A DNA stretch of 64,000 nt from Marivirga aurantiaca (GTDB lineage Bacteria > Bacteroidota > Bacteroidia > Cytophagales > Cyclobacteriaceae): assembly GCF_016679925.1 (NCBI RefSeq), contig NZ_JAEQBW010000001.1, positions 434,001 to 498,000 on the forward strand. The letters run 5' to 3'. The translations under genes and the position numbers were made by a program. Within the stretch, counting starts at the first letter, position 1. Each line of letters opens with the position of its first letter. Below are positions 19,601 through 29,999 of this stretch, one piece after another. Under the pieces are notes generated by a model. It was not told the origin of the DNA. It ran no database searches and worked only from the letters and a program-made list of their open reading frames with translations.

Positions 19601-20786
19601 AGCAGGATTATTTGGTTTAGGTGTGGTAGGCAGTGGAGTTTACCAGTCAATAAAAGCAGATGGGGAGTTTCCTGTCAGCATCAAAAAAATAGCAGTGAAG
19701 AACCCTCAAAAGCAGCGTAATTTCCCTGTAGATAAAGACATTATTTACACTGATGCCAATGATTTATTGAATGATGATACGTTGGATATCATTATTGAGT
19801 TGATCAATGATCCGCATGAAGCTTTTGAAATAGTAGCAAAAGCCTTGCGAAATGGAAAATTTGTGGTAACTGCCAATAAAAAAATGATTTCTCTCTATCA
19901 TCAGGAGTTGCTACGGATTCGTAAAGAAAACGAAGGCGTTCTGCTGTATGAAGGAGCTGTTTGTGGTAGTATTCCTATTATCAGGTTATTAGATCAGCAA
20001 TTCAGCTCGGATGAAATTCGTACAATTTCCACTATTGCCAATGGAACCTGTAATTACATACTTTCACAAATGTCAGCACAAGGGTGGCCTTACGATAAGG
20101 CTTTGCAAGAAGCACAAAAACTTGGTTTTGCGGAGTTGGATTCTTATTCTGATGTAAGCGGGGAAGATACACGATTTAAGTTGTCCATTTTGATTTTGCA
20201 CAGCTTTGGAATTCATGTGGCAGCTGAAGATATTCCTATGATTGGTATTGAACAAGTTAGCAAGGAGGCTATTGATTTTGCTAAAAGCATTGATGCGGAA
20301 ATTAAATTAGTGGGTAAGGCAGAGTGGAATAAGGGAAAGTTGACCGCATCCGTTGCTCCTGAATTTGTGGGAGCTTCAGAGGATTTTTCTCAAGTGCACC
20401 AGGAGTACAATGCTGTTCAAGTAGATGCGAAGTATGCAGGTTTACAATTCTTTAAAGGTAAAGGGGCTGGTAGCTGGCCCACAAGCTCAGCAGTATTGTC
20501 AAACCTAAAGGATATTACCAAAGATATATGTTATCAATTTCCCAAAAGTGCCCAAACCATTTCAAATCTCTCCTCTCTCGTTGACACTTATTATATTTCA
20601 GGAAAAGAATCAATTTTAAACAGACTTGACTTCGAAAAAATAGTGGATCAGGGAAAAGATTATTGGATTGTAAAAGCTTCATTGACAGCCTTATTAAAAA
20701 CTATAAAAGAAGGAGCTACGTTTACCTGCATACGTTTACCCGAGAATATATTAAAAATAAATGCTAATACCGGTGTGTTAGTTTAG
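19587..20786 (+). CDS. hom: homoserine dehydrogenase
   Basis: It reduces aspartate semialdehyde to homoserine, the substrate of the metX product. The N-terminal NAD(P) fold starts GLFGLGVVGSGVY (residues 7-19). TANKKM near 96 and the catalytic region with NGTCNYIL and GFAELDSYSDVSGEDTRFKL follow. At 399 residues it has a C-terminal region beyond the catalytic core, but no fused aspartate kinase. It overlaps metX by 14 bases and is the last gene of the riboswitch operon. Confidence 0.93.
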
Positions 20787-20849
20787 GTAACTCAAACTAT
20801 TTTATCTTAATTCGGGGCAAACAAATATTTAAAATCTAAAATTTAGAAA

Positions 20850-21761
20850 ATGAAGATTGCAGTCCTATCCAGGAATCCCAGATTATATTCCACAAAAAGG
20901 CTGATTGAAGCTGCTGAAAAACGTGGTCATGAAGCCCTTATTTTAGATCATATGCATTGTGATATTATTATGGATGAAGAGGGCCCCTCAATTTATTACC
21001 ATGGAGAACAGTTAAATAAGATAGATGCAATTATTCCTAGAATTGGTGCTTCGGTTACATTTTATGGTACTGCAGTTGTACGTCAATTTGAAATGATGAA
21101 AACTTTTAGTGCAGTGGATTCTTTGGCCATCACCCGTTCAAGAGACAAACTAAGGAGTTTACAAATCCTTTCCAGAAGTGGTTTGGGTATGCCCAGAACA
21201 GCATTCACCAATCGTTCAGAAAATGCCGGAGAATATATTCTGGAACATCTGGGTAAAGCACCGGTGGTATTGAAGTTATTGGAGGGAACACAAGGCTTGG
21301 GTGTGGTTTTAGCCGAAACCAGGAAAGCAGCAGTTTCTGTAATTGAAGCTTTCGAAGGTTTAAAAGCCAGGATTATTATGCAGGAATTTATTAAGGAAGC
21401 TGGTGGAGCAGATATTCGTGTATTTGTGGTGGATGGGGAAGTGGTAGGAGCTATGAAGCGCCAGGGAAAAGAAGGGGAATTCAGAAGCAATCTACATAGA
21501 GGAGGTTCGGCCAATGTGATAAAACTGAGCAGGGCTGAGAAAACAGCTGCCTTGACAGCCGCTAAAGCCATGGGGCTGGCAATTGCAGGAGTGGATATGT
21601 TACAATCTTCCAGAGGACCTTTAATTTTGGAGGTAAATTCCTCCCCGGGTTTGGAAGGAATTGAAAAAGCCACAGGTGCTGATATAGCTGGCAAAATTAT
21701 AGAGTATATAGAACGGGGAAAAGACAAAAAACGCTTACCAAAAGATAAAGTCAAAGCCTGA
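20850..21761 (+). CDS. rimK: RimK-type ATP-grasp glutamate ligase
   Basis: 303 residues, close to Escherichia coli RimK (300). It begins [18 protein letters not shown] and has the ATP-grasp features: a substrate Lys in [59 protein letters not shown] split over 200-222, and [14 protein letters not shown] as metal ligands. The enzyme adds glutamates to the C-terminus of ribosomal protein S6 or makes poly-glutamate. It is monocistronic and ends at a strong terminator. No partner protease gene is adjacent. Confidence 0.93.
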   Translation: MKIAVLSRNPRLYSTKRLIEAAEKRGHEALILDHMHCDIIMDEEGPSIYYHGEQLNKIDAIIPRIGASVTFYGTAVVRQFEMMKTFSAVDSLAITRSRDKLRSLQILSRSGLGMPRTAFTNRSENAGEYILEHLGKAPVVLKLLEGTQGLGVVLAETRKAAVSVIEAFEGLKARIIMQEFIKEAGGADIRVFVVDGEVVGAMKRQGKEGEFRSNLHRGGSANVIKLSRAEKTAALTAAKAMGLAIAGVDMLQSSRGPLILEVNSSPGLEGIEKATGADIAGKIIEYIERGKDKKRLPKDKVKA

Positions 21762-21802
21762 TTTTCTACAGAAATTAAAGTAGTATTTTATGGAAATGCA
21801 AT

Positions 21803-21843
21803 GACAGAGGTTTTTCATTCATTGAAAGACCTCTGTCTTTTTT
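21803..21843. terminator. bidirectional intrinsic terminator
   Basis: GACAGAGGT at 21803-21811 pairs with ACCTCTGTC at 21829-21837, followed by six T. It lies between the convergent rimK and glycosyltransferase genes and serves at least rimK. Confidence 0.85.
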
Positions 21844-22565
21844 CAACTTTTATCTTTAGGGTGTTTAATTAACTGATAATATTTATCCTTCAATACCTGG
21901 GGGTCACACTCTTTTTGGAACATCCTGAAGATAATTAAATTGGATATGTTCACCTTAAAATAGCCATTCAACTTATATTTCCTGGCCGATACAATTACAG
22001 ATTTGGGAATAACAGTAAAAGAATACTGATTCCAAAGTCTTTTTATCAATTCAAAATCTTCCATCATCACATAGCTTTCATCAAAACCGGATGATTGTTC
22101 AAATACCTTTTTTTCAATAAAAAGGGTTTGATCGCCTCCCCTGCACCATAAAAACTTAAACCTGGTGAAAAATGAATTTACCCTTAACAAGGGGTTTTTG
22201 GAATTAAAACGAAACCTGTAACAACCAAATTGATGCCCTCCTGCTACAGCCTTGTGGATATCATTTACAAAGCTTTTTGGTGGCAGGGCATCAGCATGAA
22301 TAAAATAGAGGATTTCCCCTGTAGCACTTTTGCTTCCCAGATTCATTTGATGTGCCCTGGAGGCAATTGCCGTACTGATTATATGTGCGCCATTATAGTA
22401 AGCCACTTCCCTGGTGCTGTCAGTGCTGTTGGCATCCACCACAATAATTTCAGCCAAATGGTTTTGTCCATATTGATGAATGTACTTTACTAATTTGCCA
22501 ATATGAGGAGCTTCATTAATTGTCGGAATAATGACACTTATCCTTTTATTTTTGGTCGGGAACAT
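21843..22565 (-). CDS. TIGR04283-type family 2 glycosyltransferase
   Basis: GT2 enzyme of 240 residues. ISVIIPTINEAPHIGKLV at the start, VVDANSTDST, then SRAHQMNLGSKSATGEILYFIHADALPP contain the R-x-x-QMN-x-G and HAD motifs that mark the TIGR04283 group, named for its occurrence in arsenosugar clusters. GGDQTLF and the later E/D pair are also typical. I take the ATG at 22563-22565. A start at 22622 would overlap the divergent DUF547 gene. No arsS radical-SAM gene is nearby, so an arsenosugar role is not supported here. Confidence 0.85.
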   Translation of the reverse strand: MFPTKNKRISVIIPTINEAPHIGKLVKYIHQYGQNHLAEIIVVDANSTDSTREVAYYNGAHIISTAIASRAHQMNLGSKSATGEILYFIHADALPPKSFVNDIHKAVAGGHQFGCYRFRFNSKNPLLRVNSFFTRFKFLWCRGGDQTLFIEKKVFEQSSGFDESYVMMEDFELIKRLWNQYSFTVIPKSVIVSARKYKLNGYFKVNISNLIIFRMFQKECDPQVLKDKYYQLIKHPKDKS

Positions 22566-22615
22566 CTGGATGATTTTTATTATCGTATTTAACTCATACT
22601 TACGAACTAACAGCA

Positions 22616-23413
22616 ATGACAAGATTTATATTTTCATTACATATTATTTATTTTATTTTACTTATCAATCTATCCCAGTTGAAAGCACAGTCGATTGTCA
22701 GAAATGAGACAAATGAATATGTGCAAATAAGCATGAAACTTTTAGGTGCTATAAAAAATAAAGAAAATTATACTCCTTATATTGTTCAGATGAAAGAACT
22801 TTCGCTGGATAAACTTGCGAAATCCTTAGATACCGATAATAAAACAAAAGCATTCTGGATAAATGTATATAATGCTTATGTACAGATAATATTAATGGAA
22901 AACCCATCATTGTTTGATGAAAGGAGTGAATTTTTTAAAGCTGACCAGATTAATATAGGCGGAGAAATGATGAGCTTTGACTTTATTGAACATGGGATCA
23001 TCCGTGGGTCTAAGGTGAAGCTTTCACTGGGCTTCTTAAAAGATCCTTTTGCAGGTGAAATTGAAAAAGAATTCAGAGTGAGTGAAACAGATGGAAGAAT
23101 TCATTTTGCTTTAAATTGTGGTGCCAGAAGTTGTCCGCATATTGCTATATACAGTGCTGTAAATTTAGATGAAGAATTAGATACTATCGCCAAACAATTT
23201 CTGGAAAGGACTACAATCTATGATAGATCTGAAAATGTGGTGAATGTTACAGTGTTGTTTAGTTGGTTTAGAGGAGATTTTACAGAGCGTGGTGGAGTAT
23301 TAGGTGTTTTGAAATCCTATAATATTATTCCTGAGGGTGCTGAACCCAATGTAAACTATAAAGAGTATGACTGGACATTGGATTTAGGTAACTTTACAGA
23401 TCTGAAGCCTTAA
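22616..23413 (+). CDS. DUF547 domain exported protein
   Basis: 265 residues with a signal peptide (RFIFSLHIIYFILLINLSQLKA cut near residue 25). The DUF547 core is present: KAFWINVYNAYVQ at about 81-93, LGFLKDPFAGEIE, then IHFALNCGARSCPHIAIYS with the conserved Cys-Gly...Ser-Cys-Pro segment. The function of DUF547 is unknown, though it has a papain-like or transglutaminase-related look. It is divergent from the TIGR04283 glycosyltransferase with 50 bases between starts; the two families are often neighbours. Confidence 0.85.
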   Translation: MTRFIFSLHIIYFILLINLSQLKAQSIVRNETNEYVQISMKLLGAIKNKENYTPYIVQMKELSLDKLAKSLDTDNKTKAFWINVYNAYVQIILMENPSLFDERSEFFKADQINIGGEMMSFDFIEHGIIRGSKVKLSLGFLKDPFAGEIEKEFRVSETDGRIHFALNCGARSCPHIAIYSAVNLDEELDTIAKQFLERTTIYDRSENVVNVTVLFSWFRGDFTERGGVLGVLKSYNIIPEGAEPNVNYKEYDWTLDLGNFTDLKP

Positions 23414-23520
23414 AAAAGAATATTTGTTAGGGGAAAGAACTTATTGAACTTCATGTTTGGTAGGTTCTTTTATTTCAAAATTTTAATGAATTTCTTTTAG
23501 TGATCAAATAGAGTAGCTTA

Positions 23521-24648
23521 TTAAAAAGCCTCATTAAAAGAGATGTAAAAGCCGTTACTGTTTTTACCTATGGCATAATCCAGTCTCACATTAATTTTCT
23601 TTTTAGTATCAAACCTGAACCTGAGCCCCGCACCACCAGCAAAATTCCATCTGTTCATGCCAAATTCATCCAGTTTTTCTGCTACCTGACCTGTGGAAGC
23701 GAATGCCGTCATTCCAATTCTCCAAAATAATTCCTGCCGGACTTCTAATTGTCCCAGTAATAAATTTTTATCCTGAAAGAACCCCTGAAAATAACCTCTC
23801 ATCTTTTTATTTCCTCCTAATTGAGCCAGTCTGTTAAAAGGTACAGTGCCAAAATTAGATAAGCTATAAGCATTGGCTGCAATCACTGTTTTATCAAATA
23901 ATGGATAATAGTAGGCATAATCAAAAGAGATAGCAGTATAATTGTGTGTACTGCCGGTATATTGATGATTGATCTCCAAATAGCTTTCCAAATAATGGCC
24001 GGAAGTAGGGTAGTAAACACCATCACGCGTGTCGTATATAAGTGCCGGGCCTATGCCACTGGTTCGGTTATAAATAGCACCCTCAACTTCTTCCTGAACA
24101 AAATCACTATTTTCTTCCCACTGAATAATATCATAGTTTTCGAACCAATAACGAGCACCTACATATAAATTAGGCTTTAGCTCTTTCAGAAAAAATATAC
24201 GTGCCCTAGGAAATAGGGCTCGATAGGTGGAGTAAATTTCTTGATGATTATTGTTGCCAACACCATAAAACGGATAGGCATAGTTATAAAATCCTAATTC
24301 TCCGATGCTACGCCACTTATTTTTGTTCCAATAAAGCTGAAATGGAAAAAATATCAATAATTGATCCTTAGTGGTATAGCCGGCTGCCAATTGTATCTGA
24401 CTGGCGTTAATTGGTTTTTCTCTGTCGATATAGAAATTATATAATAAGCTGGCCCCAAAAAACAAACCAGACTCCGGGGTATAATATACGACCGGAAGTG
24501 GGAAAAGTGAATTTTTGTCCAATTCCAATTTGGAGGAATCTATGGGAAGTGGGGCATCTAAAGTTGTATCCTGGCAAATACCTGTGGTTGCTACTAAAAT
24601 GAATAATATTCCAATTAAAGTGAATTTGAACCGGTATTCCATTTGCAA
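23521..24648 (-). CDS. Omp85/BamA-type outer-membrane barrel (no POTRA)
   Basis: 375 residues with a signal peptide (residues 1-26) and a 16-strand-like barrel of the bacterial surface antigen family (PF01103). FPLPVVYYTPESGLFFGASLLYN opens the barrel over residues 48-70. GGNKKMRGYFQGFFQDKN contains the conserved RGY motif of the lid loop, and the protein ends GFYISFNEAF. POTRA domains are lacking, so it resembles the short TamA/patatin-associated barrels of Bacteroidota. The partner and cargo are unknown. Confidence 0.82.
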   Translation of the reverse strand: MQMEYRFKFTLIGILFILVATTGICQDTTLDAPLPIDSSKLELDKNSLFPLPVVYYTPESGLFFGASLLYNFYIDREKPINASQIQLAAGYTTKDQLLIFFPFQLYWNKNKWRSIGELGFYNYAYPFYGVGNNNHQEIYSTYRALFPRARIFFLKELKPNLYVGARYWFENYDIIQWEENSDFVQEEVEGAIYNRTSGIGPALIYDTRDGVYYPTSGHYLESYLEINHQYTGSTHNYTAISFDYAYYYPLFDKTVIAANAYSLSNFGTVPFNRLAQLGGNKKMRGYFQGFFQDKNLLLGQLEVRQELFWRIGMTAFASTGQVAEKLDEFGMNRWNFAGGAGLRFRFDTKKKINVRLDYAIGKNSNGFYISFNEAF

Positions 24649-25074
24649 TTTATTTTACGAATATAATCTTTAGGCCTCAAAATTATCTGTTTATTTTAAT
24701 TTAAAGTCAGCAAGTTTAAATAAATAATCAATAAAGCTTAATTAAATACCGAATTGACTAGCTCAAAAAATTAAAGATTTTATTATTTCTGATAAATCTC
24801 TAATTGATTTTTTAGGATGTATTTAGCAGCAACGAATTCTGAAATGGAATTGCATTTTAGTGAAGTGGCAAAATGCAAAATTCAATATTTGTGAGGTTAA
24901 TATAAAACATGTGGAAAAAATAATTTAAGACAATAGGGTTAAATAATTGGGTTTAATTATGATTCAATTTTCTTTAATCATTTATTTTCATTTTTAATTC
25001 GCTGTATATCAGGTATTTAAAAGGTTGATAAAAAAAGTTTATGCTTAACTGATTCATCCTGTTATTTTTGCACC
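24649..25074. other. intergenic region upstream of guaA
   Basis: A 426-base AT-rich gap between two divergently oriented genes. I see no ORF, repeat or RNA structure in it, only the promoter-like box next to guaA. Confidence 0.6.
25063..25070 (+). promoter_or_regulatory. -7 promoter box of guaA, possible leaderless mRNA
   Basis: TATTTTTG matches TAnnTTTG exactly and ends 4 bases before the guaA ATG, so transcription should begin at or within a few bases of the start codon. No clear TTTG at -33. Confidence 0.45.
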
Positions 25075-26604
25075 ATGGCTGAGCAAATATTAATCCTTGA
25101 TTTTGGTTCTCAATACACCCAATTAATAGCAAGACGTGTACGTGAACTGAATGTTTATTGTGAAATACAACCTTTTTATGATGCTCCGGAATTGACCCCG
25201 GATATCAAAGGGATTATCCTGTCAGGAAGTCCCTGTTCCGTGCGCGATGCGGAATGTCCGCAGGTGGATTTATCAAAGTATCGTGGCAAAGTCCCTATTT
25301 TGGGAGTATGTTATGGAGCGCAATATATGGCGTTCAAAAATGGAGGGCATGTTTTGCCTTCTGAAATCAGGGAATATGGTCGGGCTAAATTGTCATCAAT
25401 TGACTCAAAAAATGCACTACTGAAAAATATTACCATTGGTTCGCAGGTATGGATGTCACATGGGGATACCATTAAATCATTGCCTGAGAAATTTAAAATT
25501 ATTGCCAGTACCCCCACGGTAGAGGTAGCAGCTTTTCAAATAGAAGATGAGCCTACTTATGGCATTCAATTTCACCCGGAAGTAACGCATAGCCTGGAAG
25601 GCAAGCAGCTTTTGGAGAACTTTCTGGTAGAAATCTGTCATTGTGCACAAGATTGGACCCCGGACGTTTTCGCTGATGTGACCATTGCAGAATTAAAAGA
25701 ACAATTAGGGAATGATAAAGTAGTATTAGGTCTGTCTGGTGGAGTAGATTCATCCGTTGCGGCTATGTTGATACATCATGCAATTGGAACAAATCTCTAT
25801 TGCATTTTTGTTGACAATGGGCTGTTACGCAAGAATGAATACGAAGAAGTATTGGCTTCTTATAAAAACATGGGGCTAAATGTAAAAGGAGTGGATGCCA
25901 AGCAACAATTTTATTCTGCTTTGGCAGGCTTGTCAGATCCTGAGGAGAAAAGGAAAGCGATTGGGCGTACTTTCATTGAAATCTTTGATCAGGAAGCTAA
26001 AACAATTCAGAATGTGAAATGGTTGGCACAAGGAACTATTTACCCTGATATTATCGAATCCGTATCGGTGAAGGGACCATCGGCTACCATAAAATCGCAT
26101 CACAATGTAGGAGGATTACCGGCTAAAATGAACTTGAAGGTAGTAGAGCCTTTAAAAACACTTTTTAAGGATGGTGTTCGTTTAGTGGGAAAAGCCCTGG
26201 AAATTGATCAAAAAATATTAGGTAGACATCCTTTTCCGGGACCGGGCCTGGCTATTCGTATTTTAGGGGATGTCACTCCTGAAAAAGTTAGAGTAATCCA
26301 GGAAGTAGATTATATCTTTATCAACCATTTGAAAATAACCGGATTATATGATGGAGTATGGCAGGCAGGAGCTATCTTGCTTCCAGTTCAATCAGTAGGA
26401 GTGATGGGCGATGAAAGGACGTATGAAAGTGTGGTAGCCTTAAGGGCAGTAGCAAGTGTGGATGGAATGACAGCCGACTGGGTACATTTACCGTATGACT
26501 TTTTAAGTGATGTTTCCAATGAGATTATCAATAAAGTAAAAGGAGTGAATAGAGTGGTTTATGATATTAGTTCCAAACCTCCTGCTACTATTGAATGGGA
26601 ATAA
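25075..26604 (+). CDS. guaA: GMP synthase (glutamine-hydrolysing)
   Basis: It converts XMP to GMP. The N-terminal class I amidotransferase has the nucleophile Cys in GVCYGAQYM and the His-x-Glu in QFHPEVTHS. The ATP pyrophosphatase has the P-loop [13 protein letters not shown] near 226-238. The C-terminal dimerisation domain has [14 protein letters not shown] and ends [11 protein letters not shown]. At 509 residues it is complete. It is probably transcribed from its own promoter immediately upstream. Confidence 0.98.
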   Translation: MAEQILILDFGSQYTQLIARRVRELNVYCEIQPFYDAPELTPDIKGIILSGSPCSVRDAECPQVDLSKYRGKVPILGVCYGAQYMAFKNGGHVLPSEIREYGRAKLSSIDSKNALLKNITIGSQVWMSHGDTIKSLPEKFKIIASTPTVEVAAFQIEDEPTYGIQFHPEVTHSLEGKQLLENFLVEICHCAQDWTPDVFADVTIAELKEQLGNDKVVLGLSGGVDSSVAAMLIHHAIGTNLYCIFVDNGLLRKNEYEEVLASYKNMGLNVKGVDAKQQFYSALAGLSDPEEKRKAIGRTFIEIFDQEAKTIQNVKWLAQGTIYPDIIESVSVKGPSATIKSHHNVGGLPAKMNLKVVEPLKTLFKDGVRLVGKALEIDQKILGRHPFPGPGLAIRILGDVTPEKVRVIQEVDYIFINHLKITGLYDGVWQAGAILLPVQSVGVMGDERTYESVVALRAVASVDGMTADWVHLPYDFLSDVSNEIINKVKGVNRVVYDISSKPPATIEWE

Positions 26605-26673
26605 AATGTTTCTAAATATTAAGCTATGGTTTTAATAAGTTAATATAATTATTGTAGCACTAAACAAAACTCA

Positions 26674-28455
26674 ATGTCTAAATCAGTAAAATGTTGCCTG
26701 TTAATAATTAGTTCGTTAATAGCTTTTCAAAGTTTAGGGCAGGTTAATTACCAATCAGAATATTTATCCGGAAAAAATTATTTCAGGGAAGGTAATTACC
26801 AAATGGCCAAGAATAAATTCGTAAAAGTTCTGGATTCTGACGAGCAAAATCCTTTTTACTTATATGCGTCTTACTTTTATGGTATTTCAGCCTATCAAAC
26901 AGGTAATGAGAAGGAGGGAATGGAACAATTTCGGAAGGTGAGGATTACACATCCACAGTGGGATAAACTAGATGAATTGAATGTTTGGTATGGCCATATG
27001 TTACTGGATCAAGCGGATTTATTTAAAGGGCTTGAAGTATTGAACGGGATTAAAAAAACTGATCTGAAAGAAATTGCAAGTGTAATTAAAAAGAAACACC
27101 TGAACAGGTATGACAGCATTCCATTATTGCAAAAAGCAATTGAGCTAAATCCATATGATAGTGTACTAGCCAAGCATCTGGCGGAAGTAATTAGTAAAAA
27201 ACCATTAGTTGACCGCCCCATTGAATTGCTGGAATTCCTGATTGAATCTTTTGATCTTGAAAAAGCTGAATATGATTTCTTTGATAAGAATGTATCTCAA
27301 AAGAAAAAAACTTATAATGTGGCCGTTATGCTCCCATTCATGGCAGATAACCTGACTACTACTATGGGAAACAAGGCCAATCAATTTGTTTTGGATTTAT
27401 ATCAGGGAATACAACAAGCAGCAGATGAGTTGAACGAGGATGGCCAGAAAATCAAGCTTTTTGCCTATGATACAAAAAGAGATAGTGTTGCAACAGCTAA
27501 AATACTGGCATCAGGTGAATTATTGGAAATGGATATGGTGATTGGTCCTTTATATCCTGCCCCATTTAAGCTAATGACGGATTATTCCAATAAAAACAGA
27601 ATAAACATGGTGAATCCTTTATCCACCAGTTCTTCAATAATTGGTACAAACCCTTACTCATTCCTTCTGAAATCCACAACGGAAACCAGGGCTAAAAAGG
27701 CCGCTGATTATGTGAAAGAAAATTTCCCCAATAAAAGGGCTACTATTTTCTATGGTGAAAGTAGCCAGGATTCCATATTTGCTCATTCTTACAGAAAATA
27801 TTTAGAAGCAGATTCATTTAAAATAACATGGTTTGCCCAGGCAGTCACGCCTGAAGAGTCTACAGAGATACTGAAAGAATTAACAACAGTATATGAGGAA
27901 AACAGCAGTGGTGAATTAACTACTAAACGATCGGTGAAAGTAAGAGTAGACAAAGATGATGAACTGTATTTGTCCAAAGATAGCATAGGCCATATAATGG
28001 TGGCTTCTTCCGATAATTTATTAATATCCAATGTACTAAGTGCTGTGGATACACGGAGGGATGGGTTGCCGGTTCTGGGGTTTGAAGATTGGCTGGACAT
28101 CAACCAAATTTCCTTTGAGCAGTTGGAGAGAATGGGGGTAATCATGATAGGGCAAAACTATTTTGATTTCAGCTCTCAGAAAGTCGCTAACTTTAAGCAA
28201 AAATATAAAAATACTTACAACACATTGCCTAGCCAGTTCAGTTATGATGGATATGAAACAATGATGGTTTTCGGGAGAAATTTGATCAAATATGGTAATT
28301 ACTTCCAATATGGTATTTATGAAAAAGGATATACCAATGGATTTCTATACCATGGATTTGATTATTCAAATGCCAATGACAACCAGTTTGTTCCTATCAT
28401 GAAGCTGGAAAACCTGGACCTGAAAATGCTTGATAAGGAAGATGGTAATAAATAA
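26674..28455 (+). CDS. TPR plus periplasmic-binding-fold exported protein
   Basis: 593 residues with a signal peptide (residues 1-22). Residues 25-190 are TPR-like helices (SGKNYFREGNYQMAKNKF, then YGISAYQTGNEKEGMEQF). From about 205 a type I periplasmic-binding fold of the LivJ/LpoA kind begins (YNVAVMLPFMADN, LDLYQGIQQAADEL, MVIGPLYPAPFKLM, NPLSTSSSIIGTNPY). No permease or ATPase gene accompanies it, so it is more likely an envelope scaffold or a penicillin-binding-protein activator analogue than a transporter component. This is inference. It lies 27 bases before hemL. Confidence 0.75.
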   Translation: MSKSVKCCLLIISSLIAFQSLGQVNYQSEYLSGKNYFREGNYQMAKNKFVKVLDSDEQNPFYLYASYFYGISAYQTGNEKEGMEQFRKVRITHPQWDKLDELNVWYGHMLLDQADLFKGLEVLNGIKKTDLKEIASVIKKKHLNRYDSIPLLQKAIELNPYDSVLAKHLAEVISKKPLVDRPIELLEFLIESFDLEKAEYDFFDKNVSQKKKTYNVAVMLPFMADNLTTTMGNKANQFVLDLYQGIQQAADELNEDGQKIKLFAYDTKRDSVATAKILASGELLEMDMVIGPLYPAPFKLMTDYSNKNRINMVNPLSTSSSIIGTNPYSFLLKSTTETRAKKAADYVKENFPNKRATIFYGESSQDSIFAHSYRKYLEADSFKITWFAQAVTPEESTEILKELTTVYEENSSGELTTKRSVKVRVDKDDELYLSKDSIGHIMVASSDNLLISNVLSAVDTRRDGLPVLGFEDWLDINQISFEQLERMGVIMIGQNYFDFSSQKVANFKQKYKNTYNTLPSQFSYDGYETMMVFGRNLIKYGNYFQYGIYEKGYTNGFLYHGFDYSNANDNQFVPIMKLENLDLKMLDKEDGNK

Positions 28456-28482
28456 TATAAAGAAATAGAATTAATTGGCTTT

Positions 28483-29778
28483 ATGAATGAATTAAGAAGG
28501 AGTAAAGAATTATTTGAGAAAGCACAACATGTAATTCCGGGTGGTGTCAATTCACCCGTGAGGGCTTTTAAAGCGGTAGGAGGGGATCCTGTGTTTGTTA
28601 AAAGTGCTAAAGGAGCTTATATGTATGATGAGGATAATAATCGCTACATAGAGCTAATCAATTCATGGGGCCCAATGATATTGGGACATGGAAATGAGTT
28701 GATTGAAGAAGCAGTGGCTGAAGCCCTAAAAAGTTCACTATCTTTTGGTGCACCCACTGCCAAAGAAGTAGATATGGCTGAATTGATTACTTCAATGGTA
28801 CCATCTATTGAAAAAGTAAGAATGGTTAATTCCGGTACAGAAGCTACTATGTCTGCTATCAGAGTGGCAAGAGGTTATACCGGGAAAGATAAAATAGTCA
28901 AGTTTGAAGGCTGTTATCACGGGCATGGTGATAGTTTCTTAATTGCTGCAGGTAGCGGGGCTGCTACTATGGGTACTCCTAATTCACCGGGGGTTACTAA
29001 AGGCACTGCTAAAGACACATTAACAGCGCCTTTTAATGATTTGGCAGCTGTTGAAGCAATTGTTGCTCAAAATGCAGGAGAGATTGCAGCACTTATTGTA
29101 GAGCCTGTTGCCGGTAATATGGGCTGCGTACTTCCAAAGGAGGGATATTTGCAGGGGTTACGCAATATTTGTGACAAAGAGGGAATAGTACTCATTTTTG
29201 ATGAAGTGATGACAGGATTTCGTTTATCCAGATCCGGTGCACAAGGCGTATATGGTGTAAAGCCTGATTTAACCACTCTGGGTAAAATTATAGGTGGTGG
29301 AATGCCGGTCGGAGCCTATGGTGGTAAAAAGGAAATAATGGACTATGTATCTCCTCAGGGGCCAGTTTACCAGGCAGGTACACTTTCAGGAAATCCTATT
29401 GCGATGTCTGCGGGCTTAGCAATTCTTACCTATTTAAATGAAAATCCCGAGGTATATGATCAAATTGAAAGCTCAGGCAAATACCTGGCTAAAGAGTTAT
29501 CTTCCATAAATACTGCACTGGGCAAAAATTACACTATTAATCAAATTGGCTCTATGATTAGTTTGTTCTTTACTGAGGAGCCTATTCATGATTTTGAGTC
29601 TGCTAAAGGTGCTGATACAGTAATGTTTGGTAAATATTTTCAGGGCATGTTGGCAGAGGGTGTATACTTACCTCCGGCCCAGTTTGAATCATGGTTTTTA
29701 TCAACAGCATTAAGCACGGTTGATTTGGAAGAAATATTGACTGCTCATAAGAAAGTTTTAGGAAAAATACTGACTTAG
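28483..29778 (+). CDS. hemL: glutamate-1-semialdehyde 2,1-aminomutase
   Basis: PLP enzyme that makes 5-aminolevulinate for haem. 431 residues. HVIPGGVNSPVRAFKAVGG at the start, NSGTEATMSAIR, GCYHGHGDSFL, IFDEVMTGFR and the PLP lysine in TTLGKIIGGGMPVGAYGG are all intact. It follows the TPR/binding-fold gene closely and could share its transcript. Confidence 0.97.
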   Translation: MNELRRSKELFEKAQHVIPGGVNSPVRAFKAVGGDPVFVKSAKGAYMYDEDNNRYIELINSWGPMILGHGNELIEEAVAEALKSSLSFGAPTAKEVDMAELITSMVPSIEKVRMVNSGTEATMSAIRVARGYTGKDKIVKFEGCYHGHGDSFLIAAGSGAATMGTPNSPGVTKGTAKDTLTAPFNDLAAVEAIVAQNAGEIAALIVEPVAGNMGCVLPKEGYLQGLRNICDKEGIVLIFDEVMTGFRLSRSGAQGVYGVKPDLTTLGKIIGGGMPVGAYGGKKEIMDYVSPQGPVYQAGTLSGNPIAMSAGLAILTYLNENPEVYDQIESSGKYLAKELSSINTALGKNYTINQIGSMISLFFTEEPIHDFESAKGADTVMFGKYFQGMLAEGVYLPPAQFESWFLSTALSTVDLEEILTAHKKVLGKILT

Positions 29779-29999
29779 GAGCTTGAGTTCAGACCGTTTG
29801 TCTTTTAGGGAAGTAGAAAGCCTGAATTCTATACACAAGGGCGTGCAAGAAAGAGAGAAATCGTGTGATTCCTCCAAATTCCATACATATTCAGTAAATT
29901 ATGCGTATTTAAGTGTTTTTTTCTCATTTACTTACTACTTTTAGCGCAGATGTATTTTATTGCTATATTTACACTTGTAAAAAATAACTTTAATAAAAC

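Noticed and set aside
21083-21754. 223-codon minus-strand frame opposite rimK
   Set aside because: It lies wholly inside rimK, whose ATP-grasp motifs are intact; the antisense product has no family likeness.
23434-23470. AAAGAAC...GTTCTTT stem between DUF547 and the Omp85 gene as a terminator
   Set aside because: Only a 7-bp AT-rich stem with a loop of more than 20 bases; too weak to call.
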